Shown here: positions 7,364 through 15,259 of the stretch, in pieces
How positions within the stretch are numbered: position 1 is the first letter of the stretch
Layout of the letters: each line of letters starts with the position of its first letter
Assembly: GCA_012729055.1 (NCBI GenBank)
Contig: JAAYDW010000002.1
Location: forward strand, 1-43,784
Length of the DNA: 43,784 bases
Source: Deltaproteobacteria bacterium
GTDB taxonomy: Bacteria > Desulfobacterota > Syntrophia > Syntrophales > Smithellaceae
Reading direction: 5' to 3'
Notes under the pieces: generated by a model
Databases searched by the model: none
Seen by the model: only the letters and a program-made list of their open reading frames with translations
Told to the model about the DNA's origin: nothing
Position numbers and translations under genes: made by a program

Positions 7364-8493
7364 TTTATTTCAACAATGCGGCAACCAGCTATCCCAAACT
7401 GGAGGGGACGGCGGAGGCGATGGCAAAGTGTCTCATCGAACCGCCGTCCAACCTCTATCGCGAGGATGTGACGCAACCGTCGACCATCGACCGTTGCCGG
7501 GAAAAAATCGCCGGGCTGTTTCACTTTTCGGATCCGTCGCGGGTCGTCTTTTGCTCGGGGGCCACGGAGGCTTTAAATATTGCCATAAACGGTCTGGCTC
7601 GGCCGCGAAGCCGCGTCATTACAACGACACGCGAACACAACGCCGTTTTGCGTCCGCTGTATTATCTCCGCCGGTCGGGAGACGTTCAGGTGGATCTGGT
7701 GTCCTGTCCTCCTCCCGGCATTCTGGACGGCAATCGATTTGAAAACACTCTTACCCGGGAGACAAGCCTGGCCGTCGTGAACCACATCTCCAATGTGACC
7801 GGCGCTGAAGCGGATATTGCCGCAATCTACTCACTTTGCGAAGCCCGCGGCATTCCTCTGATCGTTGACGCCTCGCAATCCGCGGGGGCCGTCGATATTG
7901 ATTTTTCGTCCATGCCGCTTGCGGCTCTCGCTTTTACCGGCCATAAAGCGCTCCTGGGGCCCAAAGGCGTGGGAGGGCTGATCGTGGGCAGGGAGCTCGA
8001 CCTTCGCGTCTGGAAGTCCGGCGGGACGGGTATTCGCAGCGACCTGGAATTCATGCCCGACGCCTGGCCGATCAAGTATGAAGCGGGAACGCGAAACGAG
8101 CCGGGGATTGCGGGGCTTGCTCACTCCCTCGGCGGCATTCTCGCCCGGGGTCTTTTGTCCGTTGAAAAACAAAAAATGGGCCTCACAAGCCATCTGGTGG
8201 AGGAACTGGGAAAACTCGGCGTCGTCGCCGTGTATTCGGAGCGGCCGGAAAAGAATCGCAGCGGGATTGTTTGTTTCAATATCGATCGCTGGCCGGCGGC
8301 GGATATCGGATATGTGTTGAAGGACGTCTTCGGCATCCGGGTGCGGACGGGGCTTCATTGCGCGCCGCTGATGCACAGGGAACTGGGAACATTTCCCGAC
8401 GGCGCAATACGGATCAGTTTTTCCGCTTCCAACCACCATGACGAAGTGGATGAACTGCTGCGGGCGTTGAAAACCATAGTGGGGCGAACGTGA
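7360..8493 (+). CDS. class V aminotransferase, cysteine-desulfurase-like (am_tr_V_EGG type)
   Basis: 377 residues. The start is TTG 7360, overlapping the stop of the roadblock gene, with GGAG at 7348-7351 spaced eight bases; the resulting N-terminus LIYFNNAATSYPK aligns with the usual start of this PLP-dependent family. Visible motifs: SGATEALNIAING (cofactor binding), TTREHNAVLRPL (His stacking on PLP), VDASQSAGAV (Asp to the pyridine nitrogen), FTGHKALLGPKG (Schiff-base Lys) and RVRTGLHCAPLMHRELG, which holds the Cys expected to carry persulfide in desulfurases. All catalytic residues are intact. The members of this branch are annotated as cysteine desulfurase family proteins but mostly lack an assigned role. 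Its translational coupling to roadblock and V4R proteins rather than to isc/suf genes suggests a dedicated sulfur-transfer or PLP reaction in the module. Confidence 0.85.
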   Translation: MIYFNNAATSYPKLEGTAEAMAKCLIEPPSNLYREDVTQPSTIDRCREKIAGLFHFSDPSRVVFCSGATEALNIAINGLARPRSRVITTTREHNAVLRPLYYLRRSGDVQVDLVSCPPPGILDGNRFENTLTRETSLAVVNHISNVTGAEADIAAIYSLCEARGIPLIVDASQSAGAVDIDFSSMPLAALAFTGHKALLGPKGVGGLIVGRELDLRVWKSGGTGIRSDLEFMPDAWPIKYEAGTRNEPGIAGLAHSLGGILARGLLSVEKQKMGLTSHLVEELGKLGVVAVYSERPEKNRSGIVCFNIDRWPAADIGYVLKDVFGIRVRTGLHCAPLMHRELGTFPDGAIRISFSASNHHDEVDELLRALKTIVGRT

Positions 8494-8786
8494 AAGTGCT
8501 GGAAACAAGAGTTGTTGAAGAGTGCCTCGATGGGATCGTCATCCGCGAAGTTCTGTTCGACGGGCGCATCGGGGCGAACTTCATTAAAAAACTTGAAATA
8601 CTCGGAACACTGGAGTACTTTCCTCACTTTCCGAAACCTTTTTTTCGGGTGCAACAAAGCGGAAAATATATTATAAAAGGCGTCGAAGGAAATGAAACCT
8701 GCCGGATCTTTTATGTCAACTATTCCGAGGAGATTCAGCAGTTGATTTACCGAACTTTCCAGACGGTTTCACAGGAAGGGACCTGA
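8490..8786 (+). CDS. small uncharacterised protein coupled to the aminotransferase
   Basis: 98 residues from GTG 8490, sharing a four-base GTGA overlap with the aminotransferase stop. The sequence is mixed alpha/beta with many aromatic residues (LEYFPHFPKPFFRV, residues about 41-54) and two Cys (C12, C71). The strand KYIIKGVEGNETCRIFYV resembles a small beta-sheet core, and the C-terminus is helical (SEEIQQLIYRTF). I do not recognise the family. The overlap points to a subunit or acceptor working with the upstream PLP enzyme; the two Cys would be testable sulfur acceptors, but that is speculation. Confidence 0.65.
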   Translation: MKVLETRVVEECLDGIVIREVLFDGRIGANFIKKLEILGTLEYFPHFPKPFFRVQQSGKYIIKGVEGNETCRIFYVNYSEEIQQLIYRTFQTVSQEGT

Positions 8787-8803
8787 TCATGGCGAGAGGG
8801 TTT

Positions 8804-8828
8804 CTTCCTTCCTGCAGAAAGAAGGAAG
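8804..8828 (+). promoter_or_regulatory. hairpin overlapping the ribosome binding site of the next gene
   Basis: CTTCCTTC (8804-8811) is complementary to GAAGGAAG (8821-8828) with a nine-base loop. The 3' arm contains the purine-rich ribosome binding site for ATG 8836, so folding would hide it. Confidence 0.4.
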
Positions 8829-8835
8829 GTGGCCT

Positions 8836-9207
8836 ATGCTGAAGCTGCATACCGTTCTCCAATCTCTGGCGTTGGAATTGCCGGGCTTTGCCGCAGCGGG
8901 GATTGTTCTGATCGAGGACGGCATTCCGGTCGCGGCGCTCGGGAAGGGTCCGGAAATCGATCCGACCGTGATCGCCGCTTATTTGACCGGCATGGTTCAG
9001 TCCAAGATGAAGGCCGCTCCATTTGTCGACGAGCACCCGTCCGTCGAGGACATCCTGATTTCCCGGGACGACGGCTACTATTTCATCCGGTTGATCCCCG
9101 AAAAGCCTTATTTCATCTTTGTCGCGGCGGGACGGAATGAGTGGCCGGGCAGGATCAGGCTGGTTGTGGAGGCCTACCAGAAGAGCATCACCGAAAATAT
9201 GCGTTAA
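8836..9207 (+). CDS. roadblock/LC7-like protein (diverged)
   Basis: 123 residues from ATG 8836, with GGAAGG about seven bases upstream. The order of elements matches a roadblock fold: helix (LHTVLQSLALELPGFAAAG), strand (IVLIEDGIPVAALG), helix (TVIAAYLTGMVQSKMKAA), strands (VEDILISRDDGYYFIRLIP and YFIFVAAG) and a terminal helix (IRLVVEAYQKSITENM). The similarity to the 7001 product is structural rather than close, so this is a more diverged copy. It ends the run of same-strand genes beginning at 4498; the 49-base gap before it is the largest since 7001 and holds the hairpin at 8804-8828. Its likely role is a dimerisation partner for the other two roadblock domains. Confidence 0.65.
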   Translation: MLKLHTVLQSLALELPGFAAAGIVLIEDGIPVAALGKGPEIDPTVIAAYLTGMVQSKMKAAPFVDEHPSVEDILISRDDGYYFIRLIPEKPYFIFVAAGRNEWPGRIRLVVEAYQKSITENMR

Positions 9208-9384
9208 CCCAGGATACGGCAAGGTATGCCGGCAGCGGCATCCGGATCGTGCAGGGTGCCGCAAACGGGCCATCCTTATTTCCCGAAGAGGCGTTGCTTT
9301 TTTTCATCGCCGCTTCCGATTTTCTATAAAAAACAAAAAAACCGAATGCTTGTCAAGTATCTATGACCACAGGTCACAAATTTG

Positions 9385-9413
9385 TTGACTTGCTGCTCTG
9401 ATTTTCATATCAT
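9385..9413 (+). promoter_or_regulatory. sigma-70-like promoter for the second acyl-CoA synthetase
   Basis: TTGACT at 9385-9390 and TATCAT at 9408-9413, separated by exactly 17 bases. The next gene on this strand is the synthetase at 9658. Confidence 0.55.
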
Positions 9414-9428
9414 GACAGCCAAAGGGAA

Positions 9429-9492
9429 ACTTGCTTTGGCATGGGCACATGATCCCGAACCCGCTGTTCAATATGCCTATTCCCAAGCAAGT
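9429..9492 (+). repeat. imperfect inverted repeat in the synthetase leader
   Basis: ACTTGCTT (9429-9436) pairs perfectly with AAGCAAGT (9485-9492), and inside it GGCAT (9438-9442) pairs with ATGCC (9473-9477). It lies just downstream of the -10 at 9408-9413, so it could be an operator or a 5' leader hairpin. Confidence 0.45.
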
Positions 9493-9657
9493 TGCTCTGA
9501 GCATCTTTTGCCGATTATGCGCGGGCGCGGACAGCTGACGGTTTGAATAAAATCTTTGTCGTCCGGTCGCCCTTTCGGAAGAATTGCCGGGAGAAGTTCA
9601 TAATTGTCGCAGCGCAGGTGTTTTTTTCAGGGCAACGCAAAAAACAAGGAGAAGCTT

Positions 9658-11301
9658 ATGCCCGAAAAAAATTATCTTGCAGGAGAACCTTACGCGTACC
9701 CGTTAATCATCAAGAAACTTTTGAACACCCCTCTGATCTATGCGCCGGACCAGGAGATCGTCTACCGGGACGAATCCCGCTACACGTATCGGACATTGAA
9801 TGAACGGATTTTCCGTCTGGCCAATGTGTTGGCTGATCTGGGCGTCCTGCAGGGGGACACGGTCGCCGTCTTCGATTATGACAGCCACCGCTATCTGGAA
9901 GGATTTTTCGCCATTCCGATGATCGGCGCGGTTTTGCAGACCGTCAACTGGCGGCTCTCCGCCGACCAGATCGTTTACACCCTCAACCACGCCCAAGCGA
10001 AGGTCGCCATCGTCAACACCGATTTTCTGCCGATCTTCGCGGAAATCCGCGAGCAGCTGACCACGGTGCGGACCGTCGTTGTCATTGCCGGGGACAAAGC
10101 TGCTCCCGCGGCCACTTTTCCCGTCGCCGGAGAGTATGAAACGCTGATGGCCGCGGCCGCGACAACCTACGACTTTCCCGATCTGGATGAAAACACCCGG
10201 GCCACGACCTTTTACACCACCGGAACGACCGGCCTGCCCAAGGGGGTTCACTACTCACACCGCCAGCTGATGCTGCATACGTTTTCTGTGGCGGTGGCGC
10301 TCGGCTCCTACGCGACGATCGGCCGCTTCCGCTCCGACGACGTTTACATGCCGATCACGCCGATGTTTCACGTGCATGCCTGGGGCCTGCCGTACGTCGC
10401 CACGCTGCTCGGCGCCAAGCAGGTATATCCCGGCAAGTACGAACCGGAAATGCTGCTCAGGCTGGTTGAACGGGAAAAGGTCACTTTTTCGCACTGCGTT
10501 CCGACGGTGCTCCAGATGATTCTGACAAGCCCGCGGGCGAAAAACATCGATCTTGGCGGTTGGAAGGTGATGATCGGCGGATCGCGCCTGACCAAGGGCC
10601 TGGCCAAAACGGCTATGGAGGCGGGCGTCACCGTTTTCACCGGCTACGGCATGTCCGAGACCTGCCCGGTGATCAGCATCGGCGTGCCCAAGCCGGACGG
10701 TTTGGTGAGGGATGAAGATGAAATGCTCGACACCGTGACGCGAACCGGTCTCCCCATTCCCCTGGCGGAAATCCGCGTGGTGGACCCCGACGAGCGGCCC
10801 CTGCCTAACGACGGCGTCTCCTCGGGAGAAGTCGTACTGCGGTCGCCGTGGCTGACGAAGACCTACGTCGACGCACCCGACAAAACAGAAGACCTCTGGC
10901 GCGAGGGCTGGCTGCACACAGGCGACGTCGGTCACGTGGACAACGGCTATCTGCAGATCACCGACCGCATCAAGGATGTGATCAAGAGCGGCGGTGAATG
11001 GGTGTCCTCGCTGGATCTGGAGAATATGATCGGCCAGCACGAGGCGGTTCTGGAATCGGCGGCCATCGGCGTACCGGACGACAAGTGGGGCGAGCGGCCG
11101 CTCATTCTCGTGGTGCTGAAGCCAGAGTATCCAAAGCCGGTCGGCGCGGCGGAGTTCAAAAGCCACATGCAGATCTTTGCCCGACAGGGGCTCCTGCCGA
11201 AGTACGGTGTGCCGGATCGCTACGAAATCGTCGATCAGATCGCCAAGACCGGCATCGGCAAAATCAACAAAAAGTGGCTGAGGGAGCAGTACCGCTCCTG
11301 A
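9658..11301 (+). CDS. acyl-CoA synthetase, medium/long-chain (AlkK-like)
   Basis: 547 residues from ATG 9658, chosen for the strong AAGGAGAAGCTT site; the in-frame ATG at 9604 has no ribosome binding site. ATP-binding motif [17 protein letters not shown] is near residue 186, followed by [16 protein letters not shown], typical of the AlkK-type medium-chain ligases. [12 protein letters not shown] and the hinge [20 protein letters not shown] follow, with [12 protein letters not shown] at the C-terminal domain; the final catalytic Lys lies in [10 protein letters not shown]. It should form acyl-CoA from a free fatty acid with release of AMP and pyrophosphate. It is preceded by its own promoter and followed by a strong hairpin at 11325-11362, so it is probably monocistronic. 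Confidence 0.88.
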   Translation: MPEKNYLAGEPYAYPLIIKKLLNTPLIYAPDQEIVYRDESRYTYRTLNERIFRLANVLADLGVLQGDTVAVFDYDSHRYLEGFFAIPMIGAVLQTVNWRLSADQIVYTLNHAQAKVAIVNTDFLPIFAEIREQLTTVRTVVVIAGDKAAPAATFPVAGEYETLMAAAATTYDFPDLDENTRATTFYTTGTTGLPKGVHYSHRQLMLHTFSVAVALGSYATIGRFRSDDVYMPITPMFHVHAWGLPYVATLLGAKQVYPGKYEPEMLLRLVEREKVTFSHCVPTVLQMILTSPRAKNIDLGGWKVMIGGSRLTKGLAKTAMEAGVTVFTGYGMSETCPVISIGVPKPDGLVRDEDEMLDTVTRTGLPIPLAEIRVVDPDERPLPNDGVSSGEVVLRSPWLTKTYVDAPDKTEDLWREGWLHTGDVGHVDNGYLQITDRIKDVIKSGGEWVSSLDLENMIGQHEAVLESAAIGVPDDKWGERPLILVVLKPEYPKPVGAAEFKSHMQIFARQGLLPKYGVPDRYEIVDQIAKTGIGKINKKWLREQYRS

Positions 11302-11324
11302 CGGTTGCTTCTCAAACTTCCTTT

Positions 11325-11362
11325 CCGGATGGACGTCCGCGCTTGCGCGGGCGTCCATCCGG
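11325..11362 (+). terminator. strong hairpin, probable terminator after the synthetase
   Basis: A 17-bp stem (11325-11341 with 11346-11362, one G-T wobble) closes on a CTTG loop. The following bases are only moderately T-rich (GGCTTTCTT), so termination is probable but not certain. Confidence 0.6.
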
Positions 11363-11447
11363 ACGGCTTTCTTGACTTCGGGGCCTTCTTCCGGTAGCGT
11401 ACGGCATCGAGCTTCCGGTCGACGCGACCGCAAAAAAGGAGACGGCC

Positions 11448-13181
11448 TTGCTGATCAATCAGGTCTGGCAGCCGCTGGGCGGAACCCGGCAGGCTTTCAT
11501 CTACCCGTATCTGCGGAAACCGGACCTGCTTTCCTCCAATTCCTGCCTCATTTGCACGCCGGAGCAGATCGTGCTCATCGACGCGGGGGCGCTTGTCTCT
11601 CAGACGCATGATCTGGCGCGCGTCATCCGGGATTGTGAGCGGGAGAAACACCGGCCGGTCGTGATTTACCTCACCCACTGTCACATCGACCATACGCTGC
11701 AACTGGCGAGCCACCGGCAGATCTGGACGACCGCCTCCGTATGGATCGCCGCCCAGGAAGAGGGCGCCGATTATCTGCTGGAGGGAGACAGGTTCAAAAC
11801 CATTGCCGAACTTTACGGCGTTCCATTTCCGTCGCTGCAGCCGGATATCCGTCTTTTCACCGGACAGGACCGGAAAAAAAAGATGACCCGCCGCATTGCT
11901 CTTGCGCCGGGAGTTCTCCTGACGCTGCGGATCGAGAGCATTGACGCCGGTCCCGGACAGACGATTGTCCGGCAAACCGCTTCGCTGGGCGGCGGCGATC
12001 ATCTGGAAATCTATCCGGCGCGCGGCCACAGCCCGGACAGCCTGTGCATCCGCGCGGGAGAGGTCTTGTTTATCGGCGATTTGCTGGCGGCGGCCAATCC
12101 GATGGTGGCGGGTATTTCCGGCTGGCATCGGGACGATTACCTCGCAACGCTCGGGCAGGTCCGCTGGCTTTTGGAGCACCTGCCCATCCGCTTTTGCTAT
12201 CCCGGCCACGGGGGCGTTATTCCGGCGGACAAGGCCCTTGAAATATTTGTCAGGCTGGAGCAAAAGACGGCCGCGCTGGGCGATGTGCGCCCGATGACTG
12301 AGGATCGTCTGTTTCAAATTACGGATTATGCGCTGGAACTCATCGATGAGGCGGAGGAAGTTTTTTCCGCGATAGCGGGCCGGCTGCTTTACACGGCCTA
12401 TCAGCTGGAGCGGCTGGAGGAGACCGAAGCGGCGAACCGCTGCCGGCTGGCCATGGATATGGACTGCATCGACGCCTGCCTGCTCGATTTCCGGGAGCTG
12501 TGCCGCTGTCTCGATGCGGGAAAAATCCGCCGTGTGGAATTTGCGCATGCCGCCCTGGCCGTCGTTGAAAAGCTGCGATCTCTTTTCGACCCGCGTCCGC
12601 TTGGCGCCATTGTGCCGCGCTCGCTGGTCAACCGCGGCACCGCTATGCTTTTGGATTTCATCGGCGTCGCCGGCGGACGGCGCAACCTCGAGGAGTTTAT
12701 TCCAGCCGATGTGAACGCTCTCATTCATGAGGTCGTCGAAGCATGGCGCGGGGGGGCTGAGCGCGACGCGTCCGTCATCGACGACGCGGACGATGACGGA
12801 AAATATCTGGCGGCGCTGATTCTGCGCATCGGCCACCGGCCGGAGGCCGGCCGGTCCGATCTCGTGTTCACGCCGGCCGAAGACCTGCCGTTTATCCGCC
12901 TGGCCGCCGGGCGCTTTACCGATACGTTCCTGGATTTTCTCTGCTGGCTCGGCAGACGCCGGCCGTCCGGTCTTGTCGTGGCCACGGCTGCCGTCGGGGA
13001 AAGCTGCCGGATCGACATTTTTCCAGCGGGCCGGGATAATCCACCGCTTTCCGCTCACGAAGAGGCGCGGCTCCGGTCGTTTAACCGACGGTTTTGCCTT
13101 TGCGGTATGCAACTGCGCGTGCAGCCCGGCGGATTCGGCCTGGCGCCCGCCGACGAGGAAACGCCGGGCGAGCGGCGCTGA
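11448..13181 (+). CDS. MBL-fold metallo-hydrolase with histidine-kinase-like C-terminal region
   Basis: 577 residues. Start TTG 11448, with GGAG at 11438-11441. Residues 1-265 are a complete metallo-beta-lactamase fold with all seven usual ligands: H77, H79, D81, H82 (THCHIDH), H194 (ARGHSPDS), D211 (FIGDLL) and H254 (YPGHGG). Such domains hydrolyse thioesters, lactones or related bonds with two metal ions. The remaining 300 residues are not typical of MBL enzymes. Residues 365-435 resemble the dimerisation region and kinase entry of a sensor kinase (LLDFIGVAGGRRNLEEF, ADVNALIHEVVEAW), and residues 480-560 follow the order of an HATPase domain, but the N, G1 and G2 ATP boxes are not recognisable. 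I read it as a degenerate kinase-like tail. It follows an acyl-CoA synthetase, so an acyl-thioester link is possible. Confidence 0.72.
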   Translation: MLINQVWQPLGGTRQAFIYPYLRKPDLLSSNSCLICTPEQIVLIDAGALVSQTHDLARVIRDCEREKHRPVVIYLTHCHIDHTLQLASHRQIWTTASVWIAAQEEGADYLLEGDRFKTIAELYGVPFPSLQPDIRLFTGQDRKKKMTRRIALAPGVLLTLRIESIDAGPGQTIVRQTASLGGGDHLEIYPARGHSPDSLCIRAGEVLFIGDLLAAANPMVAGISGWHRDDYLATLGQVRWLLEHLPIRFCYPGHGGVIPADKALEIFVRLEQKTAALGDVRPMTEDRLFQITDYALELIDEAEEVFSAIAGRLLYTAYQLERLEETEAANRCRLAMDMDCIDACLLDFRELCRCLDAGKIRRVEFAHAALAVVEKLRSLFDPRPLGAIVPRSLVNRGTAMLLDFIGVAGGRRNLEEFIPADVNALIHEVVEAWRGGAERDASVIDDADDDGKYLAALILRIGHRPEAGRSDLVFTPAEDLPFIRLAAGRFTDTFLDFLCWLGRRRPSGLVVATAAVGESCRIDIFPAGRDNPPLSAHEEARLRSFNRRFCLCGMQLRVQPGGFGLAPADEETPGERR

Positions 13182-13218
13182 ATGACGCTGTTTTGCGCAT
13201 TTTGTCCTGCTGCGTTTT

Positions 13219-15207
13219 TTACCGCATGATGTGCAGGAAGTGCATGTGCTTTTCGTAGTGATCGATGACGTCGGTAATGATTTGCTCTTTGGTCCAGCCC
13301 ATCAGGTCGTAGTCCTGGCCGCCTTCGCTCAAATAAACTTCGGCCCGGTAGAATTTAAGCTCCTCGCCGCGTCTTTTTCTTGTATCGCGCATGGCGAATG
13401 CGGGCGGCGTATAAGTGCGCGGCCTTACGCTGTAATAAAAATCAAGCTCTTCGCCATGCAGAACTTCCAGCCACACCCGGCCGTCGGGACCGGACTTTAC
13501 CTCGACTTCCATGTTTCTGCGCCGGAATTCCTCTGCGACTTCATCCAACGCGGGCCGGACCGTGTTGTTGATAAAATCGAGCACTTCCGTCTTGACGGGA
13601 TGGCGCAGAATGCTCTGAAGCCTTTGTTGCCACAAAACCGGCTTCCCGCCGGTTTGCGGCATCAGTACGGCGCTGCGACGGGACGTCCGTTTGGCCACGT
13701 CCACGCGCAGAGCGCGCACCAGGCCCCAGCACATCAGCAGCATGATGATCGTAAACGGTAGTGCGGTGGCAATGGCCGCGGTTTGAAGCGCCCCCAGTCC
13801 GCCGGCCAAAAGCAGCGCCACGGCCACCAGACCTTCACTTAAGGCCCAAAAAATACGCTGCCAGACCGGCGGGTCGTCTTCGCCGCCGGACGCCAGCATG
13901 TCGATGACCAGCGAACCGGAATCCGAAGAGGTCACAAAGAATGTCACGATCAGAATCGTTGCCAGAAACGAAAGGATTGTGGAAAAGGGCAGATGTTCAA
14001 AAAAATCGAACAGGGCCATCGTTGTGTCGGCCGCCACGGCATTGCCCAGCTCGGTGATGCCCTGAACCATAATCATATGCAGCGCCGTGTTCCCGAAAAA
14101 GGTCATCCACATGAACGTGAATCCCGCGGGAAGCAACAAGACGCCGGTGACAAATTCCCGGATGGTCCGTCCCCGGGACACCCGTGCGATGAACATGCCG
14201 ACAAAAGGCGCCCAGGCAATCCACCAGCCCCAGTAAAACAGCGTCCAGCCGCCGATCCAGCCGCTGGGCTGGTAGGCATACAGGTTGAAAGTTTTATTGA
14301 CGAGATCCGACACGTACGCGCCGATGTTCTGGGTGAGCGTCTGGAGCAGATAAACGGTGGGGCCCACCACGAGGACAAAGATCAGCAACCCCGCGGCGAG
14401 GACCATGTTGAGTTGGGAAAGCCTGCGAATGCCGCCGTCAAGCCCCAGTACAACGGATATCGTGGCAAAACAGGTGATGACGGCAATCAAAAGAATTTGG
14501 ATATAGACGTTATTGGGCGCGCCGGTCAGATACGTGATGCCGGCGTTGACCTGCATGGCTCCGAAGCCCAGCGAGGTCGCCACGCCGAACATGGTTCCCA
14601 GAATCGCGAAGATGTCGACCGCATGACCGATCGGGCCGTTAATCCGATCACCGATGAGCGGGTAAAAGGCGGAACGAATGGTCAATGGCAGGTCGTGACG
14701 GTAGGCAAAATAAGCCAGCGAAATGGCGACCACGGCATAGATGCCCCACGCGTGAACGCCCCAGTGGAAGAAGGTGATCTTCATCGCTTCGCGGGCCGCC
14801 TGCACCGTGGCGGGATCGCCCACCGGCGGTTTCATGTAATGCATCACCGGCTCGGCCACACCGAAAAACATCAGCCCGATGCCCATCCCGGCTGAAAAAA
14901 GCATGGCAAACCAGGATCCATAGCTGTAGTCCGGTTCGCTGTGGTCGGGGCCGAGTTTGATGCGTCCGAAATCCGAAATGGCCAGAAACACGACGAAGAT
15001 GAGAAAAGTGGCCACGGCCAGAACGTAAAACCAGCCGGCGGAATGCACAATCCAGTTTTGCACACTGCCGAAAATTGCTCCCGCTCGGGAAGGCGCAATA
15101 ATAGTAAAAACGACAAAAAGAATGATCAAACCCGCCGCGCCGAAAAAGACCGGCGGATTGATTTGCATTCGGGGCTTTTTTCCGGGATTTGTTTTGTCCT
15201 GGCTCAT
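13219..15207 (-). CDS. betT: BCCT-family choline/betaine transporter (BetT type)
   Basis: 662 residues from ATG 15207, with GGGAGGAC four bases upstream; an open frame continues further upstream but is antisense to the porin. Twelve hydrophobic segments span about residues 20-510. BCCT signatures are clear: FSAGMGIGLMFFGVAEPVMHY, the Trp-rich GWWIAWAPFVGMFIARVSRGR, and FVTSSDSGSLVIDMLASGG. The C-terminal 150 residues (RHPVKTEVLDFINNTVRPA to HYEKHMHFLH) match the long cytoplasmic tail of E. coli BetT, which is tied to osmotic activation. BetT is a proton-coupled choline importer; glycine betaine is an alternative substrate. No bet dehydrogenase genes are nearby, so direct accumulation of an imported betaine, or choline fermentation, are open options. 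It lies 52 bases after the porin gene, likely in one operon. Confidence 0.88.
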   Translation of the reverse strand: MSQDKTNPGKKPRMQINPPVFFGAAGLIILFVVFTIIAPSRAGAIFGSVQNWIVHSAGWFYVLAVATFLIFVVFLAISDFGRIKLGPDHSEPDYSYGSWFAMLFSAGMGIGLMFFGVAEPVMHYMKPPVGDPATVQAAREAMKITFFHWGVHAWGIYAVVAISLAYFAYRHDLPLTIRSAFYPLIGDRINGPIGHAVDIFAILGTMFGVATSLGFGAMQVNAGITYLTGAPNNVYIQILLIAVITCFATISVVLGLDGGIRRLSQLNMVLAAGLLIFVLVVGPTVYLLQTLTQNIGAYVSDLVNKTFNLYAYQPSGWIGGWTLFYWGWWIAWAPFVGMFIARVSRGRTIREFVTGVLLLPAGFTFMWMTFFGNTALHMIMVQGITELGNAVAADTTMALFDFFEHLPFSTILSFLATILIVTFFVTSSDSGSLVIDMLASGGEDDPPVWQRIFWALSEGLVAVALLLAGGLGALQTAAIATALPFTIIMLLMCWGLVRALRVDVAKRTSRRSAVLMPQTGGKPVLWQQRLQSILRHPVKTEVLDFINNTVRPALDEVAEEFRRRNMEVEVKSGPDGRVWLEVLHGEELDFYYSVRPRTYTPPAFAMRDTRKRRGEELKFYRAEVYLSEGGQDYDLMGWTKEQIITDVIDHYEKHMHFLHIMR

Positions 15208-15259
15208 GGTTGTCCTCCCTGGGAAAAAAAGATGGATGGACTCTGTTTTTTTCCGGACG

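Larger units (their letters stand above)
9208..9657. other. intergenic region with promoter and structured element
   Basis: No coding sequence is supported in these 450 bases. The first part is a GC-rich tail of the signalling cluster followed by an AT-rich run around 9300-9345. It then contains the promoter at 9385-9413 and the inverted repeat at 9429-9492, both listed separately. The leader between that promoter and ATG 9658 would be roughly 240 bases, unusually long. Confidence 0.5.

Noticed and set aside
9437-9460. TTGGCATGGGCACATG, similar to a sigma-54 -24 box
   Set aside because: No GC dinucleotide occurs at the required ten-base distance from the GG, so the -12 box is missing.
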